This document shows, piece by piece, positions 8,451 through 17,096 of a stretch of 64,000 bases of DNA (its first letter is position 1; every line of letters starts with the position of its first letter). The position numbers and the translations under genes were made by a program. The DNA lies in assembly GCF_018687195.1 (NCBI RefSeq), contig NZ_CP061321.1, forward strand, positions 992,001-1,056,000, in the 5' to 3' direction. Under the pieces are notes generated by a model. The model did not search any database, was not told where the DNA came from, and saw only the letters and a program-made list of their open reading frames with translations. Source of the DNA: Polynucleobacter sp. MWH-UH2A (GTDB taxonomy: Bacteria > Pseudomonadota > Gammaproteobacteria > Burkholderiales > Burkholderiaceae).

Positions 8451-9350
8451 TTAAGACTTCTGCCCCACTTCGAAATTCGCCATCATTTCTAGGGCCTTAA
8501 CCATTGCAGAGTGGTCCCACCCTTTTCCACCATGTGCTGAACAAGAGTTAAATAGTTCTTGCGCTGTAGCGGTATTCGGTAAAGATACGCCAAGTGACTT
8601 AGCGCTATTAAGAGCCAAATTAAGATCCTTTTGATGAAGCTCAATACGAAAACCTGGGTCAAAGGTGCGCTTTACCATGCGCTCACCATGAACCTCTAAG
8701 ATTTTTGAACCAGCAAAACCACCCATTAAAGCTTGGCGAACTTTAGTTGGATCAGCACCTGCTTTGGAAGCAAATAACAACGCTTCAGCGACTGCCTCAA
8801 TATTAAGGGCAACAATAATTTGATTGGCAACTTTTGCCGTTTGTCCATCGCCATTACCGCCAACTAAATTGATATTCTTTCCCATCAGATCAAAAATAGG
8901 TTTGACCCTATTGAAAACGCCCTCATCACCTCCTACCATGATCGATAAGGTCGCATTCTTTGCGCCTACCTCTCCGCCAGATACGGGTGCATCGAGATAA
9001 TCACAGCCAAGCGCATTGATTTTTTTAGCAAACTCTTTAGTGGCGATTGGGGAAATAGAGCTCATATCCACAACAACCTTCCCCTTGCTCAATCCAGCAG
9101 CCACACCATTGTCTCCAAACAGAACTTTTTCAACATCTGGTGTATCGGGGACCATTGTGAAAATGATGTCCGCATTCTGTGCAACTTCTTTTGGACTTGA
9201 GCACTGTTTTGCATTGGATTTCGCTAGCAACTCAGGAACTTTGCTGCGCGTGTTAATGAAGACAGCATGTCCAGCATTTACAAGATGGCTTGCCATTGGC
9301 GCCCCCATAATGCCAAGGCCAATAAATCCTAGTTTTAATTGATTACTCAT
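8451..9350 (-). CDS. glxR: 2-hydroxy-3-oxopropionate (tartronate semialdehyde) reductase
   Basis: 299-aa beta-hydroxyacid dehydrogenase that reduces tartronate semialdehyde to D-glycerate with NAD(P)H. The Rossmann motif G-F-I-G-L-G-I-M-G lies at 8-16, the substrate motif D-A-P-V-S-G-G at 119-125, and the catalytic Lys172 in G-Q-T-A-K-V-A-N-Q. Related enzymes act on 3-hydroxyisobutyrate, so the family alone is ambiguous. The adjacent hyi supports the glyoxylate route. Glyoxylate carboligase is not in the window. Confidence 0.8.
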   Translation of the reverse strand: MSNQLKLGFIGLGIMGAPMASHLVNAGHAVFINTRSKVPELLAKSNAKQCSSPKEVAQNADIIFTMVPDTPDVEKVLFGDNGVAAGLSKGKVVVDMSSISPIATKEFAKKINALGCDYLDAPVSGGEVGAKNATLSIMVGGDEGVFNRVKPIFDLMGKNINLVGGNGDGQTAKVANQIIVALNIEAVAEALLFASKAGADPTKVRQALMGGFAGSKILEVHGERMVKRTFDPGFRIELHQKDLNLALNSAKSLGVSLPNTATAQELFNSCSAHGGKGWDHSAMVKALEMMANFEVGQKS

Positions 9351-9379
9351 GACGTCTCCGACTGTAGGTGTTTTATATA

Positions 9380-10159
9380 TTAAGAAGTAAGTTGTTTTGT
9401 CCAGCCAAGACCTGCTTCAGTGGTAGTTGCGGGCTTGTATTCGCAGCCAATCCATCCCTTGTAGCCCATGCGGTCGAGATACGCGAAGAGGTAACGATAG
9501 TTAATCTCGCCAGTGCCTGGTTCATTGCGACCGGGATTGTCAGCAAGTTGAATGTGGGCAATACGTGGCAGATATTTTTGAATAGTATTTGCTAGCTCGC
9601 CTTCCATGCGTTGAGCATGATAAATATCGTATTGCAAATACAGGTTATCCGCACCCACATCATCCATGATTTCTATCGCTTGAGCAGTTCTAGATAAATA
9701 GAATCCGGGAATGTCGTAGGTATTGATTGGCTCGATTAGCAAGCGTAAATTTACCTTCTTTAATTCTGAGGCGGCAAAGCGTAGATTTTCAATAAAGGTA
9801 GCGCGCACAAGCTCGGGCTTAACGCCATCAGGAGTTTTTCCTGCCAAGCAATTTAGCTGGCTTACACCAAGGGTCTTGGCATATTCAATCGCCTTTGCAA
9901 TTCCTTTGCGAAACTCTTCAACCCGATCTGGGTGACAGGCAATACCTCGTTCACCAGCATCCCAGTCCCCAGCTGGCAAATTATGCAGCACTAAATGCAA
10001 ATGGTTTTTGCTCAGTTGATCTTTAATCTCTTGAGCGGAATGCGCATAAGGAAAAAGGAACTCAACAGCCTGAAAGCCTGCCTTTTCCGCCTTTTCAAAG
10101 CGCTCCAAAAATGGAACTTCATTAAAAAGCATGGTGAGATTGGCGGCAAACTGTGGCAT
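9380..10159 (-). CDS. hyi: Hydroxypyruvate isomerase
   Basis: 259-aa TIM-barrel enzyme of the xylose-isomerase-like superfamily that interconverts hydroxypyruvate and tartronate semialdehyde. The N-terminus (F-A-A-N-L-T-M-L-F-N-E) and the conserved acidic residues in L-L-I-E-P-I-N, Q-Y-D-I-Y-H, I-Q-L-A-D and G-C-E-Y-K-P match Hyi. It leads the minus-strand operon hyi-glxR-esterase, with its product feeding GlxR. The upstream neighbour is divergent, so the usual gcl is not in front of it. Confidence 0.85.
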   Translation of the reverse strand: MPQFAANLTMLFNEVPFLERFEKAEKAGFQAVEFLFPYAHSAQEIKDQLSKNHLHLVLHNLPAGDWDAGERGIACHPDRVEEFRKGIAKAIEYAKTLGVSQLNCLAGKTPDGVKPELVRATFIENLRFAASELKKVNLRLLIEPINTYDIPGFYLSRTAQAIEIMDDVGADNLYLQYDIYHAQRMEGELANTIQKYLPRIAHIQLADNPGRNEPGTGEINYRYLFAYLDRMGYKGWIGCEYKPATTTEAGLGWTKQLTS

Positions 10160-10305
10160 TGGGTCCCTTTGATATACAGATTAAGCAAGAATCTTAACAA
10201 AGATAGAGATATTCATCCTGAGCCTAAATAAAGGTCCGTAATCACTGTTTTTGAATAAAATTGCGCTAATATTGTGAGCAAGATCGTTTACTTATAAGGA
10301 ACAGA

Positions 10306-10911
10306 ATGAATATTCAATTGATCAAAGCCTCCTTAGGGCTTATAGCGGCATCGACTATCTCAACTTTGGTTGTTGCGCAACCGAATGCAACTCCTGCAGC
10401 CAGCAAGCCAATGGTGATTGATGCTGCTGTCGTCGACAATAGTTACTCCCTATATGAAGGCGATGTTGTTAAGGTTGATAAAAAGACCCGCACTATCACC
10501 TTTAAGAATAAAGAAGGTGAATCTAAGTTTGTTGCAGGTCCTGAAATTACTAATTTCAATCAGATTAAAAAAGGCGATCACCTTAATGTGAATTATCAAC
10601 TTGCAGTTGCCATTGAGTTGATAAAAACAAAAAGTGATGGTGTGCGTAGCAAGGTGGAGACCAACACAGTCACAAGCTCAAAGGCAAATGAAAAGCCATC
10701 TGAAACGATCGCAAATAAAACAACCATCGTTGCCGATATCGTTGAAGTGAATCGTGAAAAAAAGCTAGTGTCTGTTAAAGGGCCTAGCGGAAAAATCACG
10801 ACTGTAACGGTTAAAAATCCTGCCCTGTTAGCTGACGTCAATGTTGGCGAGCAAGTGAAGGTGATCTATTACGACGCTATGGCTGCCTCGATTACTGCGC
10901 CTAAGAAGTAA
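10306..10911 (+). CDS. Exported protein with two similar beta-rich modules
   Basis: 201 aa with a signal peptide (residues 1-24, ending V-V-A-Q). AAGGAA five bases upstream supports the ATG. After a short Pro/Ala linker come two modules of about 60 residues, near 42-108 and 138-195. Both follow the pattern V-x-x-V-(D/N)-x-x-x-x-x-(I/V)-x-(F/V)-K, then a short acidic/hydrophobic strand, then (K/E)-(K/Q)-x-x-V-x-Y, suggesting an internal duplication. They are separated by a Ser/Thr/Lys-rich linker. I do not recognise a characterised family. The M48 lipoprotein gene starts four bases after the stop, so the two are likely co-expressed in the envelope. Confidence 0.7.
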   Translation: MNIQLIKASLGLIAASTISTLVVAQPNATPAASKPMVIDAAVVDNSYSLYEGDVVKVDKKTRTITFKNKEGESKFVAGPEITNFNQIKKGDHLNVNYQLAVAIELIKTKSDGVRSKVETNTVTSSKANEKPSETIANKTTIVADIVEVNREKKLVSVKGPSGKITTVTVKNPALLADVNVGEQVKVIYYDAMAASITAPKK

Positions 10912-10915
10912 TTGA

Positions 10916-11770
10916 ATGCGGTTATTGGTTGTTTGCTGTAAGGTATTAATTAGTTTAACCCTATCTACCCTGCTTCTGGCCTGCGCAAATTCAACAAGGT
11001 CAGGAGCAGTTGGTATTAATCGATCACAATTCTTGGCGGTATCAGCATCTGAAGTTGATCGCCTTTCTGCTGTTAGTTATAACGAGCAGAATCAAAAGGC
11101 TAAAGAAAAAAATATACTCGTTACATCTGGGCCAGCTTATGACAGACTCAAAGCCATTTCGAATCGTTTGATTTCTCAAACAAGCGTTTTTCGAGATGAC
11201 ACACAACAGTGGAATTGGCAGCTTGTTCTGATTGATGCGCCGATACTCAACGCAACTTGCGCCCCCGGCGGGAAGATTACTTTTTATACCGGTTTAATAG
11301 AAAAATTAAATCTGAATGATGATGAAATCGCCGCCATCATGGGGCATGAAATTGCCCATGCTCTAAGAGAGCATGGTCGAGAGCGTTTGTCACAAGCCAT
11401 GGCTCAAAGCGCAGTTGCGAATATTGCGATGGCAGTTGCAGGGCCTTACGGGTCCGCCGTTAGTGCCGCCAATCAAGCGGCTCAATATATTCTTGTCTTG
11501 CCAAATTCACGCCAAAATGAATCAGAAGCGGATGCCATTGGATTGGAGCTTGCGGCCAGAGCGGGATATAACCCTAGGGCCGCTATTAGCGTTTGGCAGA
11601 AGATGAATAAAGCTACAGAGGGTAAAGGTAAGTTTGAGTTCTTATCTACCCACCCTTCTGGCGATACCAGGATAGAACAGCTTAGAGAGCTAATGCCGGC
11701 TGTAGAGCCGTTATATTTAGCTGCAAATAATCAAAATACAAATCAATTCATCCAAAAACAAAAGAAGTAG
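10916..11770 (+). CDS. M48 family metallopeptidase lipoprotein
   Basis: 284 aa. The lipobox L-L-L-A-C places the modified Cys at residue 23, so it is a lipoprotein. The zinc-protease motif H-E-I-A-H is at 144-148, and the third ligand is in N-E-S-E-A-D-A-I-G-L, as in LoiP/BepA-like M48 enzymes that act on outer-membrane or envelope proteins. The C-terminus keeps S-T-H-P-S-G-D-T-R-I, typical of the family. It lacks the TPR domain of BepA, so it is closer to LoiP/YcaL. Coupled to the exported two-module protein upstream. Confidence 0.85.
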   Translation: MRLLVVCCKVLISLTLSTLLLACANSTRSGAVGINRSQFLAVSASEVDRLSAVSYNEQNQKAKEKNILVTSGPAYDRLKAISNRLISQTSVFRDDTQQWNWQLVLIDAPILNATCAPGGKITFYTGLIEKLNLNDDEIAAIMGHEIAHALREHGRERLSQAMAQSAVANIAMAVAGPYGSAVSAANQAAQYILVLPNSRQNESEADAIGLELAARAGYNPRAAISVWQKMNKATEGKGKFEFLSTHPSGDTRIEQLRELMPAVEPLYLAANNQNTNQFIQKQKK

Positions 11771-11782
11771 TTGAGTTTCTAA

Positions 11783-12028
11783 TTATTTTTTGTTCTGCGC
11801 GCCAGCAGGATTTGGAGCTTGGCTAGTTTGACTGGCAGGGGCTGCTGGTGGGATAGGTGTAGTCTTTGGTGCCACTGGAGCTGCAGGTGCAGGTGCAGTT
11901 GGGTTTGGTTTAACGCTCCCAGTAGCGGATGTTGGAGATTTGGCGTCAAACGGATTAAATCCCAACCCTGCCGAATAGGCCGGCATAGCTACCAATAGAG
12001 AAATCAGGATTGCTGAAATTTTGTGCAT
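11783..12028 (-). CDS. Small exported Pro/Ala-rich protein
   Basis: 81 aa from the ATG at 12028; the longer frame to 12085 adds residues that do not look like a signal peptide. A clear signal peptide (MHKISAILISLLVAMPAYS) is followed by a low-complexity tail rich in Pro, Ala, Thr and Asn. No domain is recognisable. It is convergent with the M48 gene (12 bp apart) and downstream of the DUF4118 gene. It could be a cell-envelope spacer; function unknown. Confidence 0.55.
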   Translation of the reverse strand: MHKISAILISLLVAMPAYSAGLGFNPFDAKSPTSATGSVKPNPTAPAPAAPVAPKTTPIPPAAPASQTSQAPNPAGAQNKK

Positions 12029-12090
12029 TACAGCATTCTGACATAGTTCACAGGGATTTGCATTAATACGGCACAAAATATGCAATATTC

Positions 12091-12540
12091 TTAAGAAATT
12101 TGGTTTTTTGCCCTTTTGATTGCACTACTAGCCTCGCTAAGCAACTGGAAATTGCTGTTGCTTACTCTACTCGTAAGGTCGGCTTTGTAACGCTCGCGTT
12201 GAAGCCATTCAACAATTCCAACGGCTATCAAGGCAATGAGGATATAAGAAGCAAAGACAAATCCGTCCTGCGGGGTCGGCACATCAAATGAGTCAAATGG
12301 TGGGACAAAGAAAAAGAAGGCCAAAGGAACCGACAAAACAATTGTCAAGATACTGGGCACATAGCCATAAAAAAGAGCGATGACAATAGTATTTAGGATA
12401 AAAAATGTCATGGGAATATTGGCCTGCAAAAACCCGTGCAAGCTAAAACGTATGCAAAATGCAACAAAAACCCCGAATACTGCAAAGAAGTAGGCTTCAG
12501 CGCCACTTTTTGCCCACCGTCTCGAATTTAGTATTTTCAT
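12091..12540 (-). CDS. DUF4118 membrane protein (KdpD-like four-helix domain)
   Basis: 149 aa with four hydrophobic helices (about 16-34, 42-60, 62-80, 92-110), including the F-F-F-V-P-P-F-D-S-F-D-V pattern of the DUF4118 domain found in KdpD-type sensor kinases. A short, partly coiled C-terminal tail follows. There is no histidine kinase, USP or other output domain. It is either a stand-alone membrane domain or a remnant of a sensor; the frame is intact and starts with a normal ATG. Divergent from the hydrolase gene, 45 bp apart. Confidence 0.65.
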   Translation of the reverse strand: MKILNSRRWAKSGAEAYFFAVFGVFVAFCIRFSLHGFLQANIPMTFFILNTIVIALFYGYVPSILTIVLSVPLAFFFFVPPFDSFDVPTPQDGFVFASYILIALIAVGIVEWLQRERYKADLTSRVSNSNFQLLSEASSAIKRAKNQIS

Positions 12541-12585
12541 GGGTAATAATGAAGTCTTATTAAATGGGCCAATTTAAGCACCCGT

Positions 12586-13476
12586 ATGAGCGATTTATCA
12601 AGTAAAAAAGAACAATTCGAATCATTCTATCAAGGTAAAACGGGGCATACAGTAGTTTTGCTTCCAGGCCTTTGTGGGTCAGCTCTAGAGATGGGTGCAA
12701 TTCCTCGCTTGTTGCAGCAATCTGATTTAACCTATGTAATTCCTAAAATACCCGGTTATTCGGCGCATACCGCCCTAACTGATTACCCAGAATGGATTGA
12801 GTTTGTAGATCAATTGGTAACGGATTTGCAGGAAAGTCATGAGGCTATCTCGCTCGTGGGCCTCAGCATGGGGGCAACCTTAGCAATTTCTGTTGCTAGC
12901 AGGAATCAGAAAATTCAAAGCTTATGTCTTTTGTCGCCAGTGCTGTTTTTTGATGGATGGTCAGTTCCCTGGTACTACCCTTTTCTTTCCCTCATATATA
13001 AGATTGGAATACGAAATTGGCATTACAAGGAATCAGAGCCATTTGGTGTAAAGAATAAAGAATTAAGGCGTCATATCCGAAAGGCCGTACTAGCTAATAA
13101 TGTTAGCGAGTTAGGGGCCGCCCATTTGCCTGCCAAGCATCTTTATCAATCACTCCAATTAATCAAAGATGCAAAAAAATCATTAGGCGAGATCACGGCT
13201 AATACATTAATTATTCATGCAATTGATGATGAGACTGCGTCACCAAAAAATCCAGATCTTATCCTTCATGGAATTTCATCTGAAACCAGAAGAGTTATTT
13301 GGCTTGGTAATTCGTATCACATGATTACCGTAGATAATGAAAGAGAAATTGTTGCTAATGAAGTAATTAACTTCATCGCGCAATGTAATGAGAGATCAAC
13401 TTTGGCAAAGACTCTAAATTACAACACTCCGAATTTAATTATTAAAAACCGATTGACTAATCAACGTGTCATATAA
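12586..13476 (+). CDS. Alpha/beta hydrolase (carboxylesterase-like)
   Basis: 296 aa. The oxyanion region V-V-L-L-P-G-L-C-G lies near 23-31, the nucleophile elbow G-L-S-M-G holds Ser94, the Asp is in H-A-I-D-D-E and the His in N-S-Y-H-M-I-T-V-D. The last two resemble bacterial carboxylesterases acting on short acyl esters. There is no signal peptide. It overlaps the TolC-like gene by 11 bases, so the two are translationally linked. Substrate is unknown. This gene and its two followers look more AT-rich than the housekeeping genes around them. Confidence 0.75.
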   Translation: MSDLSSKKEQFESFYQGKTGHTVVLLPGLCGSALEMGAIPRLLQQSDLTYVIPKIPGYSAHTALTDYPEWIEFVDQLVTDLQESHEAISLVGLSMGATLAISVASRNQKIQSLCLLSPVLFFDGWSVPWYYPFLSLIYKIGIRNWHYKESEPFGVKNKELRRHIRKAVLANNVSELGAAHLPAKHLYQSLQLIKDAKKSLGEITANTLIIHAIDDETASPKNPDLILHGISSETRRVIWLGNSYHMITVDNEREIVANEVINFIAQCNERSTLAKTLNYNTPNLIIKNRLTNQRVI

Positions 13477-14695
13477 ACTTTCAAGTCTGATAATCGGTTT
13501 TTGTTTTGCAACATTTTATTCTGTTGCAAACGGTCAAAATTTGCCCCCATTTAAAACACAGGGCACAAACTTTCAAGCAATAACACTTCCCTCCTACCTG
13601 AGTGAATTGAATGAAAGAAATTCGAACATTAAGGTTAAAAAACTGAACTCAGATTCTGCATCGGCTGTCGCAAAGCAGGCTGGCATGCCACATCTAAGTC
13701 CCCTGCTGACCTATTCAAAAGGAAGTATCTATACACAACAACCATACATTGGCTATACCAATCCCTCTTCGAATACATTTGGGGCGACCGTAACTATTGA
13801 GGGATGGGGTAAACGTTCGGCTCGAGAAGCGTATGCGAAAGCTGAGGCCAATCGACAACTTGCTGAAATGGTGAATGAATCGCGATCCGTAGAAACACAA
13901 GCGATTTTTAATTACATTGATGCCTTGCGCACTAAATTACTTTGGCAATCCTACCAAGGGGCAATTGAGCAATTAAATTCCATTAAAACTGGCGACGCAA
14001 CTAGATTCAAGGATGAATTTATTTCAGCTCAAAAAGTTCTCAATAATGATTTGAAGTTCTTTTCATACGGATTGCTAAATTACTTGGGCGAGACCGATAA
14101 GGCCCTTCCACTCCCTGTTGGCAACCTCAATATTGCGCCTAAGAAATTTAACGTTAGCGAGCTAGTAGTGCATGCTCTTGAAAAAAGGCCGGATGTATCC
14201 ACCAATAGAGCATCCATTGAATCTGCATCCGCGAATTTGGAGTTGGTGCAAGCAAATCGAAATATCGACTTTATGCCAGGTGTTTACTACACTGAAACGC
14301 CGCCCTATACATCGAGTGGAATAGGATATGGATCCCAGAAATCGTTTAGTTTTATTTTGACGGTACCTCTAGGCAATGGCTTTGTAGACAATTCTGATGT
14401 TTTGGTTGCATCCAACACCGTTACAGAGCATGAAATTAACTTAAGCTCTACAAAAACTAAGATACTGACTGAGATTAACCAAACTTATTTGCAATATGAG
14501 TCAGCTCAGGAACGATTAAAAAATGCGAATTTAGCCTTTAAACAGGCAATTAGCCAAAAAAATGGTGGTATATCAAGCATTTTAAGGTATCGAGAGGCCG
14601 AAGGAGATCTGATAGAGGCTAGAGCCATTCATGCGAAAACGCTGATACTATTGGAACGATTGGGCGGCAATTTTGAAGTCCCGAGCCTGAATTGA
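13466..14695 (+). CDS. TolC-family outer-membrane protein
   Basis: 409 aa from a GTG inside the end of the hydrolase gene. It has a signal peptide (residues 1-23, ending A-N-G-Q). Two repeated helical halves are rich in Asn, Ala and Gln, and the typical L-E-K-R-P-D-V motif starts the second half. This matches the outer-membrane efflux protein family, which forms trimeric channel-tunnels. No membrane-fusion protein or inner-membrane pump is adjacent, so it is an orphan channel locally. The partner could be elsewhere, or it may work with the hydrolase and the Ala-rich protein of this operon. Confidence 0.75.
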   Translation: MSYKLSSLIIGFCFATFYSVANGQNLPPFKTQGTNFQAITLPSYLSELNERNSNIKVKKLNSDSASAVAKQAGMPHLSPLLTYSKGSIYTQQPYIGYTNPSSNTFGATVTIEGWGKRSAREAYAKAEANRQLAEMVNESRSVETQAIFNYIDALRTKLLWQSYQGAIEQLNSIKTGDATRFKDEFISAQKVLNNDLKFFSYGLLNYLGETDKALPLPVGNLNIAPKKFNVSELVVHALEKRPDVSTNRASIESASANLELVQANRNIDFMPGVYYTETPPYTSSGIGYGSQKSFSFILTVPLGNGFVDNSDVLVASNTVTEHEINLSSTKTKILTEINQTYLQYESAQERLKNANLAFKQAISQKNGGISSILRYREAEGDLIEARAIHAKTLILLERLGGNFEVPSLN

Positions 14696-14711
14696 AACAG
14701 AAAGGTAGCAA

Positions 14712-15197
14712 ATGAAATCAATTGATAGTTTCTTTAAGAAAGTTGCTTTTCTGTCGGCAATTTCATTTGCAGCCATGAGTTTTTCAGTATTGGCTGCGGA
14801 ATCCCAGACTTTAGCTCAACAACAAGCAGCAGCAAAAGCAGCTGCGGCTGCGGCAGCAGCAAAAGCAGCTGCGGCTGCGGCAGCAGCAAAAGCAGCTGCG
14901 GCTGCGGCAGCAGCAAAAACATCGGCAACCATTGCTGCAACAGCAAGACCCGTCGTTAGCCCCAGCTCTGTTGCATCCACCACAAGCACAAGTTCGACCA
15001 AGGTAGTCTCATCACCCGCAACTACTTCTACGTCCACTCCTGCTACTGCAAACAAAACTACAACTCAAACTGTTGCTGTTAAACCCTCGGCCAACTCAAT
15101 ATCAGGAAGTTATGACAAATCAACCAATCAGTCTACAAAACCAGGCGGCCCTACGGATAGCAATAACTTTGCGAGCACCTCACCAACGTCGCAATAA
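14712..15197 (+). CDS. Exported Ala-rich repeat protein
   Basis: 161 aa with a signal peptide ending A-V-L-A-A near residue 29. An Ala/Lys block of nine-residue units (eight Ala and one Lys) is encoded by a 27-bp tandem repeat. The rest is Ser/Thr/Pro-rich with no recognisable fold. The Ala/Lys block should form a long helix, as in TolA-type spacers. It follows the TolC gene by 16 bp with a purine-rich leader (GAAAGG) and ends the operon at a strong terminator. Function unknown; a surface or periplasm-spanning role is a guess. Confidence 0.6.
   Translation: MKSIDSFFKKVAFLSAISFAAMSFSVLAAESQTLAQQQAAAKAAAAAAAAKAAAAAAAAKAAAAAAAAKTSATIAATARPVVSPSSVASTTSTSSTKVVSSPATTSTSTPATANKTTTQTVAVKPSANSISGSYDKSTNQSTKPGGPTDSNNFASTSPTSQ
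14826..14918 (+). repeat. 27-bp in-frame tandem repeat
   Basis: Three identical 27-bp units (14826-14852, 14853-14879, 14880-14906) followed by a 12-base partial copy. Each unit encodes nine residues, so gain or loss of a unit keeps the frame. The copies are identical at every base, suggesting recent expansion or ongoing homogenisation. Confidence 0.95.
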
Positions 15198-15215
15198 TAT
15201 CTGGAGCTATTAAAT

Positions 15216-15242
15216 AAAAAGCCTCCACTTGGGAGGCTTTTT
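15216..15242. terminator. Bidirectional intrinsic terminator
   Basis: A perfect 11-bp inverted repeat (AAAAAGCCTCC / GGAGGCTTTTT) with the five-base loop ACTTG. It has a T-tract in either direction. It ends the hydrolase-TolC-Ala-rich operon on the plus strand and the tRNA cluster on the minus strand. Confidence 0.9.
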
Positions 15243-15252
15243 AATATGAATT

Positions 15253-15329
15253 TGGCGGAACGGACGGGACTCGAACCCGCGACCCTCTGCGTGACAGGCA
15301 GATATTCTAACCAACTGAACTACCGCTCC
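15253..15329 (-). tRNA. tRNA-Asp (GTC)
   Basis: Read on the minus strand: acceptor GGAGCGG pairs with CCGTTCC, the T-arm is G-G-T-T-C-G-A-G-T-C-C, the anticodon loop is C-T-G-T-C-A-C with anticodon GTC, and CCA is encoded. 77 nt with CCA. Last of three tRNAs transcribed as Ala-Glu-Asp. Confidence 0.95.
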
Positions 15330-15369
15330 AAATAACATCAGGTACTGCAACTACATGAGCCAAAAAATT

Positions 15370-15446
15370 TGGCGTCCCCAGGGGGATTCGAACCCCCGTA
15401 CTCACCGTGAAAGGGTGATGTCCTAGGCCTCTAGACGATGGGGACC
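15370..15446 (-). tRNA. tRNA-Glu (TTC)
   Basis: Minus-strand cloverleaf with acceptor GGTCCCC/GGGGACG, anticodon TTC in the loop C-T-T-T-C-A-C, T-arm G-G-T-T-C-G-A-A-T-C-C and encoded CCA. 77 nt. Middle member of the tRNA cluster. Confidence 0.95.
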
Positions 15447-15480
15447 TAGACTACTTTGTACGTCTTTTGTTCTGAAATCT

Positions 15481-15556
<76 letters not shown>

Positions 15557-15599
15557 GAAATCTCGCAATAAAACCACAAGAGAATCAAAACAATCCAAG

Positions 15600-15629
15600 A
15601 TTTTAGCCTATTTTTGTGCAACTGCGCAA
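15600..15629 (-). promoter_or_regulatory. Probable promoter of the tRNA cluster
   Basis: On the minus strand TTGCGC (15624-15629) and TAAAAT (15600-15605) are separated by 18 bases, with the -10 ending 43 bases before tRNA-Ala. It fits a housekeeping sigma-70 promoter just after the gltX stop. Sequence inference only. Confidence 0.4.
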
Positions 15630-15637
15630 ATTACCCA

Positions 15638-17041
15638 CTAGACAAGCCTGGAGAGCCTATTTACCACCTCTTCCTTCCCCAATACAACCAAGACAGCATC
15701 AATTGCTGGCGTTTGGGTGGTGGCAAATAAGCCATAACGAACGGGCATCGCAAGTGCGGGCATTTTGAGTTGATGCTTAGCTAATACCTGTTTAAATGCA
15801 GCGCCATAAGACTCCTTGCTTGGCTCTGCAGTTTTAATCGCCTCAATCAAATCATTCAATGCAGGTTTGATTGCCTCAGGAATATTTTCTGCAATTTGTT
15901 CGGATGTTAGTTGCGGTGCTGGCAGATAAAAAAGTTTTGAGCCCTCTGCAATTTCAATCAAAGTGTTCGCTCTATCTTTTAGCAACCCAACAACTTGAAC
16001 AAAGTCTGGCCCATGTTCGGTATCAATTCCCAACTCGTGAGCAAATGGCTTTGTTACTTCCGCTAACTTCGCTGCATCTGCATTTTGAATATATTGATGA
16101 TTTAGCCAAAGTAATTTCTCAGGGTTGTGCTGTGCAGGGGATCGGCCAAGACTTTCAAGGTCAAACCAGCCTACAAATTGCTCCTTAGTAAACACTTCAG
16201 CATCGCCATGAGACCAACCTAATCTAGCTAAGTAGTTCAAGATTGCTTCCGGTAAATAACCAGCTTTCTGGTAATCACGCACGCTCATTGCACCATTACG
16301 CTTGCTCATCTTTTCACCGGCATCATTGAGGACTGTTGGCAAATGGGCATAGATTGGCGGTGTGCCACCAAGCGCTTTCATGATGTTGATTTGTCTTGGT
16401 GTGTTGTTTACATGATCATCACCTCTGATGACATGTGTAATCTTCATATCAAGGTCGTCTACAACAACGCAGAAGTTATAAGTAGGCGTTCCGTCTGGCC
16501 TGGCAATAATAAGGTCATCCAACTCATCATTAGAGATTTCAATTTGACCCTTCACTGCATCATTCCAGATAACTGATCCTCCAATGGGATTTCTAAAGCG
16601 AATGACTGGCAATACGCCATCGGGTATGGCCGGCAATGTTTTTCCTGACTCAGGCCTCCATAAGCCGTTGTAACGTGGCTTTTCCTTATTTGCCATTTGC
16701 TGATCGCGAAGACGGTTCAATTCTTCTTCGCTCATGTAACAGGGATAAGCTAATCCTGCATCTAGCATTTGCTTGATCACTTCACGATAGCGATCAATCC
16801 GCTGCATTTGATAAATAGGACCTTCATCAATATCCATGCCCAACCAGGCCATACCCTCGATAATCACATCAACGGCTTCTTGAGAAGATCGCTCTAAGTC
16901 GGTATCTTCGATTCGTAGAATGAAGTCACCCTTGTTATGACGAGCAAATGCCCACGGGTAAAGTGCGCTACGAAGGTTTCCCAAATGTATAAAGCCCGTG
17001 GGACTGGGGGCAAAGCGTGTACGAATATGCATAAACCGCAT
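15638..17041 (-). CDS. gltX: Glutamyl-tRNA synthetase
   Basis: 467-aa class I synthetase that charges tRNA-Glu. The HIGH-type motif is H-L-G-N at 19-22, after [15 protein letters not shown] is at 244-248 and the length is normal. Start is the ATG at 17041; an ATG at 17032 (three codons in) is equally possible by homology. It is followed on the same strand by a tRNA cluster that includes its substrate tRNA-Glu. Divergent from hslO. Confidence 0.97.
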   Translation of the reverse strand: MRFMHIRTRFAPSPTGFIHLGNLRSALYPWAFARHNKGDFILRIEDTDLERSSQEAVDVIIEGMAWLGMDIDEGPIYQMQRIDRYREVIKQMLDAGLAYPCYMSEEELNRLRDQQMANKEKPRYNGLWRPESGKTLPAIPDGVLPVIRFRNPIGGSVIWNDAVKGQIEISNDELDDLIIARPDGTPTYNFCVVVDDLDMKITHVIRGDDHVNNTPRQINIMKALGGTPPIYAHLPTVLNDAGEKMSKRNGAMSVRDYQKAGYLPEAILNYLARLGWSHGDAEVFTKEQFVGWFDLESLGRSPAQHNPEKLLWLNHQYIQNADAAKLAEVTKPFAHELGIDTEHGPDFVQVVGLLKDRANTLIEIAEGSKLFYLPAPQLTSEQIAENIPEAIKPALNDLIEAIKTAEPSKESYGAAFKQVLAKHQLKMPALAMPVRYGLFATTQTPAIDAVLVVLGKEEVVNRLSRLV

Positions 17042-17096
17042 TATCTCAGGTCGGCATATTGAACGGCAATTTCAAAAAAAGTGGATACTTTCACTC

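Noticed and set aside
14734-15055. Open frames opposite the Ala-rich gene (Leu/Pro/Gln-rich and Ala-rich)
   Set aside because: They are mirror translations of the 27-bp repeat and the Ser/Thr-rich region, without a ribosome-binding site or sensible protein character.
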